Assembly (NCBI RefSeq): GCF_014650875.1
Contig: NZ_BMVU01000024.1
Location: 62,001-126,000 of the forward strand
DNA: 64,000 nucleotides
Direction of reading: 5' to 3'
Source: Streptomyces minutiscleroticus
GTDB lineage: Bacteria > Actinomycetota > Actinomycetes > Streptomycetales > Streptomycetaceae
Below, one piece after another: positions 7,985-15,865 of the stretch (its first letter is position 1; every line of letters starts with the position of its first letter). The position numbers were made by a program, and so were the translations under genes. The notes beneath the pieces were generated by a model. That model had not been told where the DNA came from, did no database searches, and saw only the letters and a list, made by a program, of their open reading frames with translations.

Positions 7985-8943
7985 CTCTTCCCCCGTTCCC
8001 GTGCCGCGTAGACGGCGAGGACGATCACCACGGCCTGGGCGATCTGGGTCCACGACGGCGGCAGGTCGTGCTTGATGAGCGTGGTGGTGAGCAGCTGGAT
8101 CAGCACCGCGCCGGCGACCGTGCCGCCGATGCGGACCCTGCCGCCGCTGAGCGGGGTGCCGCCGACGACCACCGCGGTGATCGCGGACAGCTCCATGAGC
8201 GTGCCGAGCGAGGTCGGGTCGCTGGCCGTCAGGCGCGCGGTGGCCAGCACGCCGGCGATCGCGGCGAGCGCGCCGGAGCAGACGTACACGATGATCAGCA
8301 CCCGGCGCACCGGCAGTCCGGCGAGGCGGGCGGCGGGCCGGCTGTCGCCGATGGCGAGCAGCTGCCGGCCGAAGGTGGTGCGGCGCACCACGAACGCCAC
8401 GACCAGCGCCAGCGCCGCCGCGATGAGCACCAGGTACGGGACGCCCAGCACGTCGCCGGAGCCAAGGGCGGCCATGCCCGGGTCGCGGACGTCCTTGAGC
8501 TGGGGGAGCAGCACGAGGGCCAGTCCGCGCCCGGCGACCATGAGGGCCAGGGTGGCGACGATGGGCTGGACGCCGACGAAGGCGATCAGCGCGCCGTTCG
8601 CGCACCCGACGACGATGCCGCCGATCACCGCGGCGAGCGCGGCGATCCACGGCCCGTAGCCGAGGTAGAGCGAGATCAGGGAGGTGGACAGGGCCATCAC
8701 CGAGCCGACCGAGAGGTCGACGCCCTCGCTGCCGATGGCCAGGGCCATGCCGAGCGCCACGATGAGGACCGGGGCGACCTGGACGGCCTGGGTGCGGAAG
8801 TTCTCCGCGGACAGGAAGTGCGGGGTGAAGACGGTGTTGGCCAGGAGCAGGACGACGACGCCGGCGTAGACGCCGTACTGCTGGAGCAGGCGCAGCAGCC
8901 GGTCGCGGTCGGCGGTCACCCGGCCGAGGGTCAGTTCAGTCAT
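7981..8943 (-). CDS. Sugar ABC transporter permease (first)
   Basis: This 320-residue membrane protein has the family signature VALGMALAIGSEGVDLSVGS (about residues 62-81) and about nine to ten transmembrane segments. It ends with a basic cytosolic tail. The start overlaps the end of the ATPase gene by 8 bp, and its own end overlaps the next permease by 4 bp, so the order and coupling match the E. coli ytfQ-ytfR-ytfT-yjfF arrangement. That system imports galactofuranose. Substrate here is not proved, but the flanking glycosidases suggest a plant, fungal or bacterial glycan sugar. Confidence 0.88.
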   Translation of the reverse strand: MTELTLGRVTADRDRLLRLLQQYGVYAGVVVLLLANTVFTPHFLSAENFRTQAVQVAPVLIVALGMALAIGSEGVDLSVGSVMALSTSLISLYLGYGPWIAALAAVIGGIVVGCANGALIAFVGVQPIVATLALMVAGRGLALVLLPQLKDVRDPGMAALGSGDVLGVPYLVLIAAALALVVAFVVRRTTFGRQLLAIGDSRPAARLAGLPVRRVLIIVYVCSGALAAIAGVLATARLTASDPTSLGTLMELSAITAVVVGGTPLSGGRVRIGGTVAGAVLIQLLTTTLIKHDLPPSWTQIAQAVVIVLAVYAARERGKR

Positions 8944-10459
8944 CGGGGTCTCCGGTGCCGGCGGGGGCGGTCGCGATCGCGCGCATCAGTCGGTCCTCGG
9001 TGACGGCGTCGCCGGTCAGCTCCTCGACGACCACGCCGTCCTTGAGGACGACCACGCGGTCGCTGCCCTCGATCAGCTCCTCGGTGTCGGAGGAGATCAG
9101 CAGGACGCCGAGGCCGTCGTCGGCGAGTTCGTCGATGAGCTTCTGCACCTCGGCCTTGGCGCCGACGTCGATGCCGCGGGTCGGCTCGTCCAGGAGCAGC
9201 ACCTTGGGCTGCATGGCCAGCCAGCGGGCGAGCAGCACCTTCTGCTGGTTGCCGCCGGAGAGCTCGCCGACCTTCTGGTGCGGTCCGGCCGCCTTGATGC
9301 GCAGGCGCTTCATGAAGGTGTCGACGATCCGGTCGATGCGCCCCTCGTCGACGAGGCCGAAGCGGGACAGGCCGGGCAGCGCGGCGAGCGCGATGTTCTC
9401 GCGGACCGACAGGCCGGGCACGATGCCCTCCGCCTTGCGGTCCTCGGGCAGCAGGCTGATGCCGGCGCGGATCGCCGCGGGCGTGGACCCGGGGCGGACC
9501 GGCACGCCGGCCACCAGCACCCGGCCCGAGTCGGTCGGCAGCGCCCCCGCGATGGCCTTGGCGGTCTCCGAGCGGCCGGAGCCGAGCAGCCCGCCGAGGC
9601 CCACGACCTCGCCGGGCCGTACGGAGAGCGAGACGCCGTGCAGCTCGTGACGGACCGTCAGCTCCTCGGCCCGCAGGACGGGCTCGGCCTCGGCGTCGTG
9701 GCCGCCGCTGAACTTGGTCAGGCCCTCGCCCTGCACCTCGCCGATCTCGCGGCCCAGCATCAGGGCGACCAGCCGCAGCCGCTCCAGCTCGGCCATCCGG
9801 CCGGTGTGCACCACCCTGCCGTCGCGCAGCACGGTCACCGCGTCGCAGATCTCGTACAGCTCGTCGAGCCGGTGGCTGACGTAGATCACCGCGATGCCGC
9901 GCTCGCGCAGCATCCGGATGACGCGGAAGAGGGTGCGCACCTCGCGGGGTTCGAGCGAGGAGGTGGGCTCGTCCATGATGACGACCCTGGCGTCCACCGA
10001 GACCGCGCGGGCCAGGGCCACCATCTGCTGGACGCCGACGCCGAGTTCGCGCAGCGGGCGCCGCACGTCGACGCGGACGCCCAGCTCGCGCAGGGCGGCG
10101 TCGGCCTCGCGGTGCATCCGCCGGAAGTCGATCAGCCCCAGCGGGCCGCGCGGCTCGCGGCCCAGGAACAGATTGCGGGCCACGCTCATCAGGGGGACGA
10201 GGTTGACCTCCTGGTAGATGGTGGAGATACCCGCGTGCTGGGCCTGGAGCGGGGTGGCGAAGCGGACGGGGGAGCCGTCGTAGGTCACCTCGCCCTCGTC
10301 GGGCCGGTGGACGCCGGTGAGGACCTTGATGAGGGTCGACTTGCCGGCGCCGTTCTCGCCGATCAGTGCGTGCACCTCCCCGGCGCGGGCGGTGAAGTCC
10401 ACACCGGACAGCGCCCGCACGCCGGGGAAGGTCTTGGTCAGGCCGCTGACGGACAGCAC
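8936..10459 (-). CDS. Sugar ABC transporter ATP-binding protein (two ABC domains)
   Basis: This 507-residue protein carries two nucleotide-binding domains in tandem, as in RbsA, XylG, MglA and YtfR. Domain 1 has an intact Walker A (GENGAGKSTL, about residue 36), a degenerate signature (LGVGVQQMVALARA) and Walker B VVIMDEPTSS. Domain 2 has a changed Walker A (GLLGSGRSETAK), an intact signature (LSGGNQQKVLLARW) and Walker B VLLLDEPTRG. One fully active ATP site plus one degenerate site is normal for this family. Its ATG lies 2 nt after the binding-protein stop. Confidence 0.93.
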   Translation of the reverse strand: MLSVSGLTKTFPGVRALSGVDFTARAGEVHALIGENGAGKSTLIKVLTGVHRPDEGEVTYDGSPVRFATPLQAQHAGISTIYQEVNLVPLMSVARNLFLGREPRGPLGLIDFRRMHREADAALRELGVRVDVRRPLRELGVGVQQMVALARAVSVDARVVIMDEPTSSLEPREVRTLFRVIRMLRERGIAVIYVSHRLDELYEICDAVTVLRDGRVVHTGRMAELERLRLVALMLGREIGEVQGEGLTKFSGGHDAEAEPVLRAEELTVRHELHGVSLSVRPGEVVGLGGLLGSGRSETAKAIAGALPTDSGRVLVAGVPVRPGSTPAAIRAGISLLPEDRKAEGIVPGLSVRENIALAALPGLSRFGLVDEGRIDRIVDTFMKRLRIKAAGPHQKVGELSGGNQQKVLLARWLAMQPKVLLLDEPTRGIDVGAKAEVQKLIDELADDGLGVLLISSDTEELIEGSDRVVVLKDGVVVEELTGDAVTEDRLMRAIATAPAGTGDPDD

Positions 10460-10460
10460 G

Positions 10461-11558
10461 TCAGTACGCCTTGCCGAGGTCGGCCTCGGCGTTGTCCTCG
10501 GTGTACGCGCTGTCCTGGATCACGATGTCCTGCGCGACCTTCCCGCCCTTGGTGAAGGTGTCGAGGGTCTGGAAGGCCAGGGGTCCGAAGCGAGGGTTGG
10601 ACTCGACGACGCCGCTGATCCAGCCGTCGACGATGCCCTGGACGGCGTTGCGGGTGCCGTCGACCGTCACGATCTTGATGTCGCCGGCCTTCTTGCCCGC
10701 GCCCTTGAGGGCGTTGACCGCGCCGAGGCCCATCTCGTCGTTCTCGGCGTAGATGCCGGCGATGCCGGGGTTGGACTGGATGAGGTTCTCGGTGACGGAC
10801 TGGCCCTTCTCGCGGGAGAACTCGCCCGTCTGCTTGAAGACGACCTTCAGCCCGGGGGCCTTCTCCTCGATCCGGTCCTCGAAGCCCTTGGTGCGCTCGG
10901 TGGTGACGTTGTTGCCGGCGGTGCCGAGCAGGATGGCGACCTCGCCCTTGCCGCCGGTGGCCTCGATCATCTGGTCGGCGGCGCGCTTGCCCTGCTCGAC
11001 GAAGTCCGAGCCGATGAAGCTGACGTAGTCCTTGCAGGCGGTGGCGTTGATCTTGCGGTCGACCGTGATGATCGGGATGTGCTTGGCGGAGGCGGCCTGG
11101 AGCACCGGCTCCCAGCCGTCGGAGTTGAGCGGGGCGACGACCAGCAGGTCGGCACCCTTGGCGATGAGGTCCTGCACGTCGCTGATCTGCTTGGAGAACT
11201 GCGACTGCGCGTTGGCCGTCAGCAGCTTGACCCCGCGCTTGTCGGCCTCGGCCTTGATGGACTCGGTCTCCGCGATGCGGAAGGGGTTGGCCTCCTTCTC
11301 CGACTGGGAGAAGCCGACGGTGGCGTTCTTCAGGTCGGTCCTCTCGCCGCCGAAGGCGGCGATGTCGCAGGTCTCGCCGGAGCCGGCCGAGGGCGAGGCG
11401 ACGACCTGGCCGGAGTCGCCCCGCTGGGTGCCGCTCTTGTCCTTGCCGGTGTCGTCCTCGGACTTGGCGCATCCGGAGACGAGGGCGAGGCTCGTGACGA
11501 GGCCGGCGGTGATCAGGGTTCTGGCGGAGGTACGGCGGAGGAGTGCGGTCGGCTTCAT
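10461..11558 (-). CDS. Sugar-binding lipoprotein of ABC transporter (YtfQ-like)
   Basis: This 365-residue periplasmic-binding-protein-type lipoprotein has a signal peptide ending in the lipobox LVSGC (lipidated Cys about residue 30), then a low-complexity linker. The ligand-binding fold begins ATVGFSQSEKEANPFRIAET and includes GADLLVVAPLNSDGWEPVL and AGIYAENDEMGLGAV. This pattern matches pentose/galactofuranose binding proteins such as YtfQ. It captures sugar outside the membrane and hands it to the two permeases. The gene leads the operon and lies just downstream of the LacI-family gene on the same strand. Operator-like dyads lie at 11589-11602 and 11659-11666. Confidence 0.9.
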   Translation of the reverse strand: MKPTALLRRTSARTLITAGLVTSLALVSGCAKSEDDTGKDKSGTQRGDSGQVVASPSAGSGETCDIAAFGGERTDLKNATVGFSQSEKEANPFRIAETESIKAEADKRGVKLLTANAQSQFSKQISDVQDLIAKGADLLVVAPLNSDGWEPVLQAASAKHIPIITVDRKINATACKDYVSFIGSDFVEQGKRAADQMIEATGGKGEVAILLGTAGNNVTTERTKGFEDRIEEKAPGLKVVFKQTGEFSREKGQSVTENLIQSNPGIAGIYAENDEMGLGAVNALKGAGKKAGDIKIVTVDGTRNAVQGIVDGWISGVVESNPRFGPLAFQTLDTFTKGGKVAQDIVIQDSAYTEDNAEADLGKAY

Positions 11559-11588
11559 GGAGCCCCCAAGACGGCGCTGCCCCGGCGC

Positions 11589-11602
11589 TGAGAGCGCTCA
11601 CG
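11589..11602. promoter_or_regulatory. LacI-type operator candidate (GAGCGCTC core)
   Basis: The 14-mer TGAGAGCGCTCACG has a perfect 8-bp core and resembles the TGGGAGCGCTCCCA operators of Streptomyces cellulose/maltose-type LacI regulators. It lies 31 bp before the binding-protein ATG, where a repressor would block the promoter or early transcription. A second, weaker dyad (CATCGTTG, one mismatch from CAACGTTG) is at 11659-11666. Confidence 0.5.
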
Positions 11603-11722
11603 GGGACGTACGGAAGGTAGGACAACTCGTCGTGCACGTCGTTCGGGGAAGGTTTTTACATCGTTGCAAGACGCCTGTAAATACTTCCGTCCGAAATCCC
11701 GGCCGTCCTCCGCCCGGCCCCC

Positions 11723-12739
11723 TCAGCGCCGTCCCAGGGTGCTCTCCCGCTCCACGAGGTGGAACGCGGCGGCCAGCTCGCGGCCCGCGGGCTCGTCCGC
11801 GCCGTTCAGGCTGCGCAGCAGCGACTCCACCGCCATCCGCGCGATGGCCTGCTTGTCCGGCGAGACCGTGGTGAGCGTGACGGCCCCGAAGCGGCCCTCC
11901 GCGATGTCGTCGAAACCGACCACCGCCACGTCCCACGGCACCCGCAGCCCGCGCTCGTGCAGCACCCGCATCGCGCCGATCGCGATCAGGTCGTTGTACG
12001 CGAACACCGCGTCGGGACGGACGCCGGAGTCCAGCAGCCGGGCCATGGCCTCGGCGCCGTCGTCGCGGTCCCAGCCGCCGACCGGCACCACCAGGCTGTC
12101 CGGCGCGGGCACGCCGGCCGCCGTCAGCTCCTCGCGCCAGCCGACGAGCCGCAGGTGGGCGGGCCGGTTCCCGGCCGAGTCGGTGCGCGCCCCGAGGAAG
12201 GCGATCCGGCTGCGGCCCCGGCCGAGCAGATGGCGCACCGCGAGCCGGGAGGCCGCCACGTTGTCGATGGCGATGTGGTCGTAGGGCAGGTCGTACTCGC
12301 GCTCGCCGAGCAGCACCAGCGGCACGTCACCGGCGCGGGCGCGCAGGTCCTGCGCCTCCAGCTCCAGCGGGCTGAGGATCAGCCCGTCGATCACCCGGGC
12401 CCGGAACCCCTGGCTGACCAGCACCTCCTGCTCCCGCTCGCCGCGCGTGTGGTCGAGCAGGACCGTGAAGTCGTGCTCCGCGGCGGCGTCGATGACCGCC
12501 CCGGCCAGCTCGGCGAAGTACGGGTTGCCCAGTTCGGGCACGGCGAGCGCGATGATGCCGGTGCGCCCCTTGCGCAGATGGCGTGCGGTCAGGTTCGGCC
12601 GGTAGCCCAGCTCGTCGATGGCCTCCTGGACCCGGGCGCGCATGGCGGGGGTGACGTGCGGATAGTTGTTCACGACGTTCGACACGGTCTTGATCGAGAC
12701 GCCGGCCCGCTCCGCGACGTCCTTGAGACTCACCCGCAA
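11723..12739 (-). CDS. LacI-family transcriptional regulator
   Basis: This 338-residue regulator has a LacI helix-turn-helix at the extreme N-terminus (LKDVAERAGVSIKTVSNVVN) and hinge helix sequence PNLTARHLRKGRTG. A periplasmic-binding-protein-like sugar-sensing domain with IIALAVPELGNPYFAEL follows. Such proteins repress sugar transport and hydrolase genes until an inducer sugar binds. TTG at 12739 has GAGGAG 5 nt upstream; a GTG two codons later is an alternative. It lies between the ABC operon and the divergent GH2 gene, so it is the obvious candidate to bind the CAACGTTG and GAGCGCTC dyads nearby and to control itself. Confidence 0.92.
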   Translation of the reverse strand: MRVSLKDVAERAGVSIKTVSNVVNNYPHVTPAMRARVQEAIDELGYRPNLTARHLRKGRTGIIALAVPELGNPYFAELAGAVIDAAAEHDFTVLLDHTRGEREQEVLVSQGFRARVIDGLILSPLELEAQDLRARAGDVPLVLLGEREYDLPYDHIAIDNVAASRLAVRHLLGRGRSRIAFLGARTDSAGNRPAHLRLVGWREELTAAGVPAPDSLVVPVGGWDRDDGAEAMARLLDSGVRPDAVFAYNDLIAIGAMRVLHERGLRVPWDVAVVGFDDIAEGRFGAVTLTTVSPDKQAIARMAVESLLRSLNGADEPAGRELAAAFHLVERESTLGRR

Positions 12740-12840
12740 GGGATCTCCTCAGCTCGAAGTGCGCCCCTTTTCGACGGGGCTTTGTCATGACCCTGGACAC
12801 GGAAGGAGAGCCGTGCTGTCATGCCAACGGCCCATCCTTC

Positions 12841-12848
12841 CAACGTTG
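12841..12848. promoter_or_regulatory. LacI-type operator candidate upstream of the GH2 gene
   Basis: The 8-bp palindrome CAACGTTG, extended imperfectly on both sides (TTC before, TACAG after), lies 49 bp before the GH2 start and within the LacI/GH2 divergent promoter region. The same core occurs upstream of the GH92 gene at 15832-15839. Confidence 0.5.
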
Positions 12849-12896
12849 TACAGACTGAAGCAACGAGCCGCCACCCTTCCTCACCAAGGAGGATCC

Positions 12897-15503
12897 GTGC
12901 GCATCAGACGACTCAGAGACCGCATGACGCTGCTGCTCGCGGCAGCGCTGGGCGTCGCGGGACTGACCGCTTCCCCCGCCGCCGGCGCCGCCGACGACCC
13001 CGTGGAGGTCCACGGGCTCAAGGGCGAGTACTACACCCAGTCCGCGCCCGGCGCCTTCGACTTCCACGAGCTGAAGGCCACCGGGTTCGACCCGAAGCTC
13101 GACTTCGACACCCTGGAGCCCCGCCTGGCCTTCGCCACCGGGCGGTCGGACGACGTCAACGTCCGCTGGACCGGCCGCATCGTGCCCGAGAAGACCGGTT
13201 CCCACACCTTCTCCGTCTCCGCCGACAACGGCTTCCGCCTGTGGGTCGGCGACCAGCTCGTCATCGACCACTGGATCGACGACTGGGACAGGGAGCAGAC
13301 CTCCCAGCCGGTCGAGCTGGTCGCGGGCCGCGCCTACGACATCAAGGTCGAGTACTTCGAGCACTACGGAGGCTCCAACTTCCACCTGCGCTGGACCCCG
13401 CCGGGCGGGAGCAAGGCGGCCGTCCCGCAGTCGGCCTTCCTGCTGCCCGAGGGCTACTCCTACGACGGTGCCGTCGCCACCACCGTGCAGGGCGGCGGCC
13501 GCACGCTCAAGCTCGACTTCGCGCGGAAGCTGGCCGCGCCCCCGGCCGGCGCGGCCGACCACATCGAGGCCGTCATCGGCGGCGCGACCTGGCCGCTGGG
13601 CAAGGTCAAGCGCGACCCCGAGGACGCCAGGGCGCTGCTCGTCAGTCTCGACGAGCCGGTCGTCGGCAACAAGGAGGGCGACGCCCCCGGCGGCGTCGAC
13701 GTCCGCTACGACGGCGAGGGCGGGCTGAAGACCACCGACGGCAACGTTGTCAGCAGCTTCTGGAGCAGCGGCTCCAACCACTCGACGTACGAGCTGCGCA
13801 CCGACTGGGCCGACGAGGTCGGGCCGAGGAACGCGCTCCCCGAGTACCCGCGCCCGCAGCTGGTGCGCGACGAGTGGAGCAACCTCAACGGCCAGTGGCA
13901 GTTCGCCGCGGCCGAAGCGGGCGAGAAGCCCCCGGTCGGCAAGAAGCTGAAGGAGAGGATCCTCGTCCCGTACCCGGTCGAGTCGCAGCTCTCGGGCATC
14001 CAGCGGCACGAGGACCGCATGTGGTACCGCCGCACCTTCACCGTTCCCAAGAGCTGGGACATCGGCTCCAAGGAGCGCCTGAAGCTCAACTTCGGGGCCG
14101 TCGACTGGCAGTCCGAGGTCTACGTCAACGGCGAGAAGGTCGCCGACCACAAGGGCGGCTACGACAAGTTCAGCGCCGACATCACCGACGCGCTGAAGCC
14201 CGGCCGCACCCAGGAGCTGATCGTCGGCGTCTACGACCCGACCGACGCCGCGAACGGCGAGAACCCGCCGCTGGGCAAGCAGCGCCTGGACCCGAGCGGC
14301 ATCTGGTACACCCCGTCCTCCGGCATCTGGCAGACGGTGTGGATGGAGCCGGTCGCCGCCGACCACGCCGACTCCCTCGAGCTCACCCCGGACGTCGACG
14401 CGGGCACGCTGACCGTCGAGCCGCGGGGCGTCCGCGACGGTGTGAAGGTCACGGCCACGGCTTATGAGGGCAGGCGCAAGGTCGCCGCGGTGTCGGGCCG
14501 CACCGGCGGGCCGCTCACCCTGAGGATCGAGAAGGCGCACCTGTGGTCGCCCGACGACCCCTTCCTGTACGACCTGAGGGTCACCGTCGGCAAGGACGAG
14601 GTCAAGAGCTACTTCGGCATGCGCTCGGTCTCCGTGGAGAAGGTGGACGGCACGCCGCGCACCCTGCTCAACGGTGAGCCGATCTTCATGATGGCCACGC
14701 TCGACCAGGGCTTCTGGCCCGACGGCCTGCACACCGCGCCGACCGACGAGGCCCTCGCGTACGACCTGAGGATGCACAAGAAGATGGGCTTCAACTCGGT
14801 CCGCAAGCACATCAAGGTGGAGCCGGACCGCTGGTTCTACTGGGCGGACAGGCTGGGTCTGCTCGTCTGGCAGGACATGCCGGCCATGACGGCGGGCGTG
14901 AACCCGGACGCCGAGTCCCGCGCCGAGTACGAGCGCGAGATGAAGGAGATGATCGACGAGCACATCAGCAGCCCGTCGGTGATCATGTGGGTCGTCTTCA
15001 ACGAGGGCTGGGGCCAGTACGACATCGGCCGCGTCGCCCAGCAGGCCAAGACCTGGGACCCGACGCGCCTGGTGAACAACCAGTCCGGCCTCAACCTCGG
15101 CGCCGACGGCGCCGCCGGCGACATCATGGACGAGCACGGCTACCCGAGCCCCGCCCTGCCGCCGCGCCCCGACGGCGAACGCGCCCTGGTCAGCGGCGAG
15201 TACGGTGGCCTCGGCCTGGCGGTGCCCGGCCACGCCTGGTCCGTGCAGCAGTCGTACGTCGACGTGGACGCCTCCACCTACACGGACGACTACCTCACCA
15301 AGCTCGACGAGGTGCGCGCCCTGGCCTGCCGCGGCGGCAACGGCGCGGTCTACACGCAGATCTCGGACGTCGAGGGCGAGCTCAACGGCCTGCTGACGTA
15401 CGACCGCAAGGTGGTCAAGCCCGACGTGAAGCGCCTGAAGGCGGCCCACGAGAAGCTGATCGCCGACGTCTCGCGGGCGACCCCGGCGGGCTGCACGGCC
15501 TGA
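12897..15503 (+). CDS. Secreted PA14-containing GH2 glycosidase (beta-galactosidase-like)
   Basis: This 868-residue exported enzyme has a signal peptide (about 1-31). A PA14 carbohydrate-binding domain follows (about 40-160, GLKGEYYTQ... TGSHTFSVSADNGFRLWVG). The GH2 sugar-binding, immunoglobulin-like and TIM-barrel domains begin near residue 325 (PRPQLVRDEWSNLNGQW). The acid/base glutamate is in FNEGW and the nucleophile in SGEYGG, both intact. It should cleave exo-linked sugars outside the cell; GH2 covers beta-galactosidase, beta-glucuronidase and beta-mannosidase, so the exact linkage is open. GTG at 12897 follows AAGGAGG at ideal spacing. It is divergent from lacI and followed by a GH92 gene, suggesting joint degradation of one glycan. 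A further CAACGTTG core lies inside the gene at 13742. Confidence 0.88.
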   Translation: MRIRRLRDRMTLLLAAALGVAGLTASPAAGAADDPVEVHGLKGEYYTQSAPGAFDFHELKATGFDPKLDFDTLEPRLAFATGRSDDVNVRWTGRIVPEKTGSHTFSVSADNGFRLWVGDQLVIDHWIDDWDREQTSQPVELVAGRAYDIKVEYFEHYGGSNFHLRWTPPGGSKAAVPQSAFLLPEGYSYDGAVATTVQGGGRTLKLDFARKLAAPPAGAADHIEAVIGGATWPLGKVKRDPEDARALLVSLDEPVVGNKEGDAPGGVDVRYDGEGGLKTTDGNVVSSFWSSGSNHSTYELRTDWADEVGPRNALPEYPRPQLVRDEWSNLNGQWQFAAAEAGEKPPVGKKLKERILVPYPVESQLSGIQRHEDRMWYRRTFTVPKSWDIGSKERLKLNFGAVDWQSEVYVNGEKVADHKGGYDKFSADITDALKPGRTQELIVGVYDPTDAANGENPPLGKQRLDPSGIWYTPSSGIWQTVWMEPVAADHADSLELTPDVDAGTLTVEPRGVRDGVKVTATAYEGRRKVAAVSGRTGGPLTLRIEKAHLWSPDDPFLYDLRVTVGKDEVKSYFGMRSVSVEKVDGTPRTLLNGEPIFMMATLDQGFWPDGLHTAPTDEALAYDLRMHKKMGFNSVRKHIKVEPDRWFYWADRLGLLVWQDMPAMTAGVNPDAESRAEYEREMKEMIDEHISSPSVIMWVVFNEGWGQYDIGRVAQQAKTWDPTRLVNNQSGLNLGADGAAGDIMDEHGYPSPALPPRPDGERALVSGEYGGLGLAVPGHAWSVQQSYVDVDASTYTDDYLTKLDEVRALACRGGNGAVYTQISDVEGELNGLLTYDRKVVKPDVKRLKAAHEKLIADVSRATPAGCTA

Positions 15504-15865
15504 CCGCCGGCCACTCGGCCGCACGGCGCCTCCGGCGGGACGCCTCCCCGCGCCCCGCCGGACCCCGCACGCCCGCCGGGCCCGGCCGCCGGACCCACCC
15601 CGTCCGCCCGTGCGGCGGGGCCGGCGCCGGATCCGGCGGGCCGCCGGGGGGCGGCGAACAGCGCGTGCGTGGTCCGGTACGAGGACAGCGGCACGGCCGA
15701 CCACCTGTGGCGGTTCGCCTGACGGGCGGACCGCGGGGGCCGCGCACCGGCGGGTGTACGTCCCGCCGGTGCGCCGTGACCCTTGACGAGTACACGCACA
15801 ACCCGAAGAATGAGCGCGCTGTGCGCTTTGACAACGTTGTCCAAGCCCGAGGAGGCACCCCGCCC
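15504..15865. other. 362-bp intergenic region GH2 / GH92
   Basis: No coding sequence is evident. The left part is very GC-rich, with short imperfect inverted repeats that may terminate the GH2 transcript. The right ~90 bp are less GC-rich and hold a possible -35 (TTGACG, 15783-15788) and the operator dyad at 15827-15844, so GH92 probably has its own regulated promoter. Confidence 0.5.
15827..15844. promoter_or_regulatory. LacI-type operator upstream of the GH92 gene
   Basis: TTTGACAACGTTGTCCAA is a dyad with 8 of 9 complementary pairs and a perfect 12-bp GACAACGTTGTC core centred on CG, the classic LacI-family layout. It ends 21 bp before the GH92 ATG, directly upstream of the GAGGAGG ribosome site, consistent with repression by roadblock. 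Confidence 0.6.

Noticed and set aside
12819..15704. Very long minus-strand open frame opposite the GH2 gene
   Set aside because: Low-complexity Val/Arg/Gly/Ala translation without a family; the plus frame has PA14 and GH2 active-site motifs.
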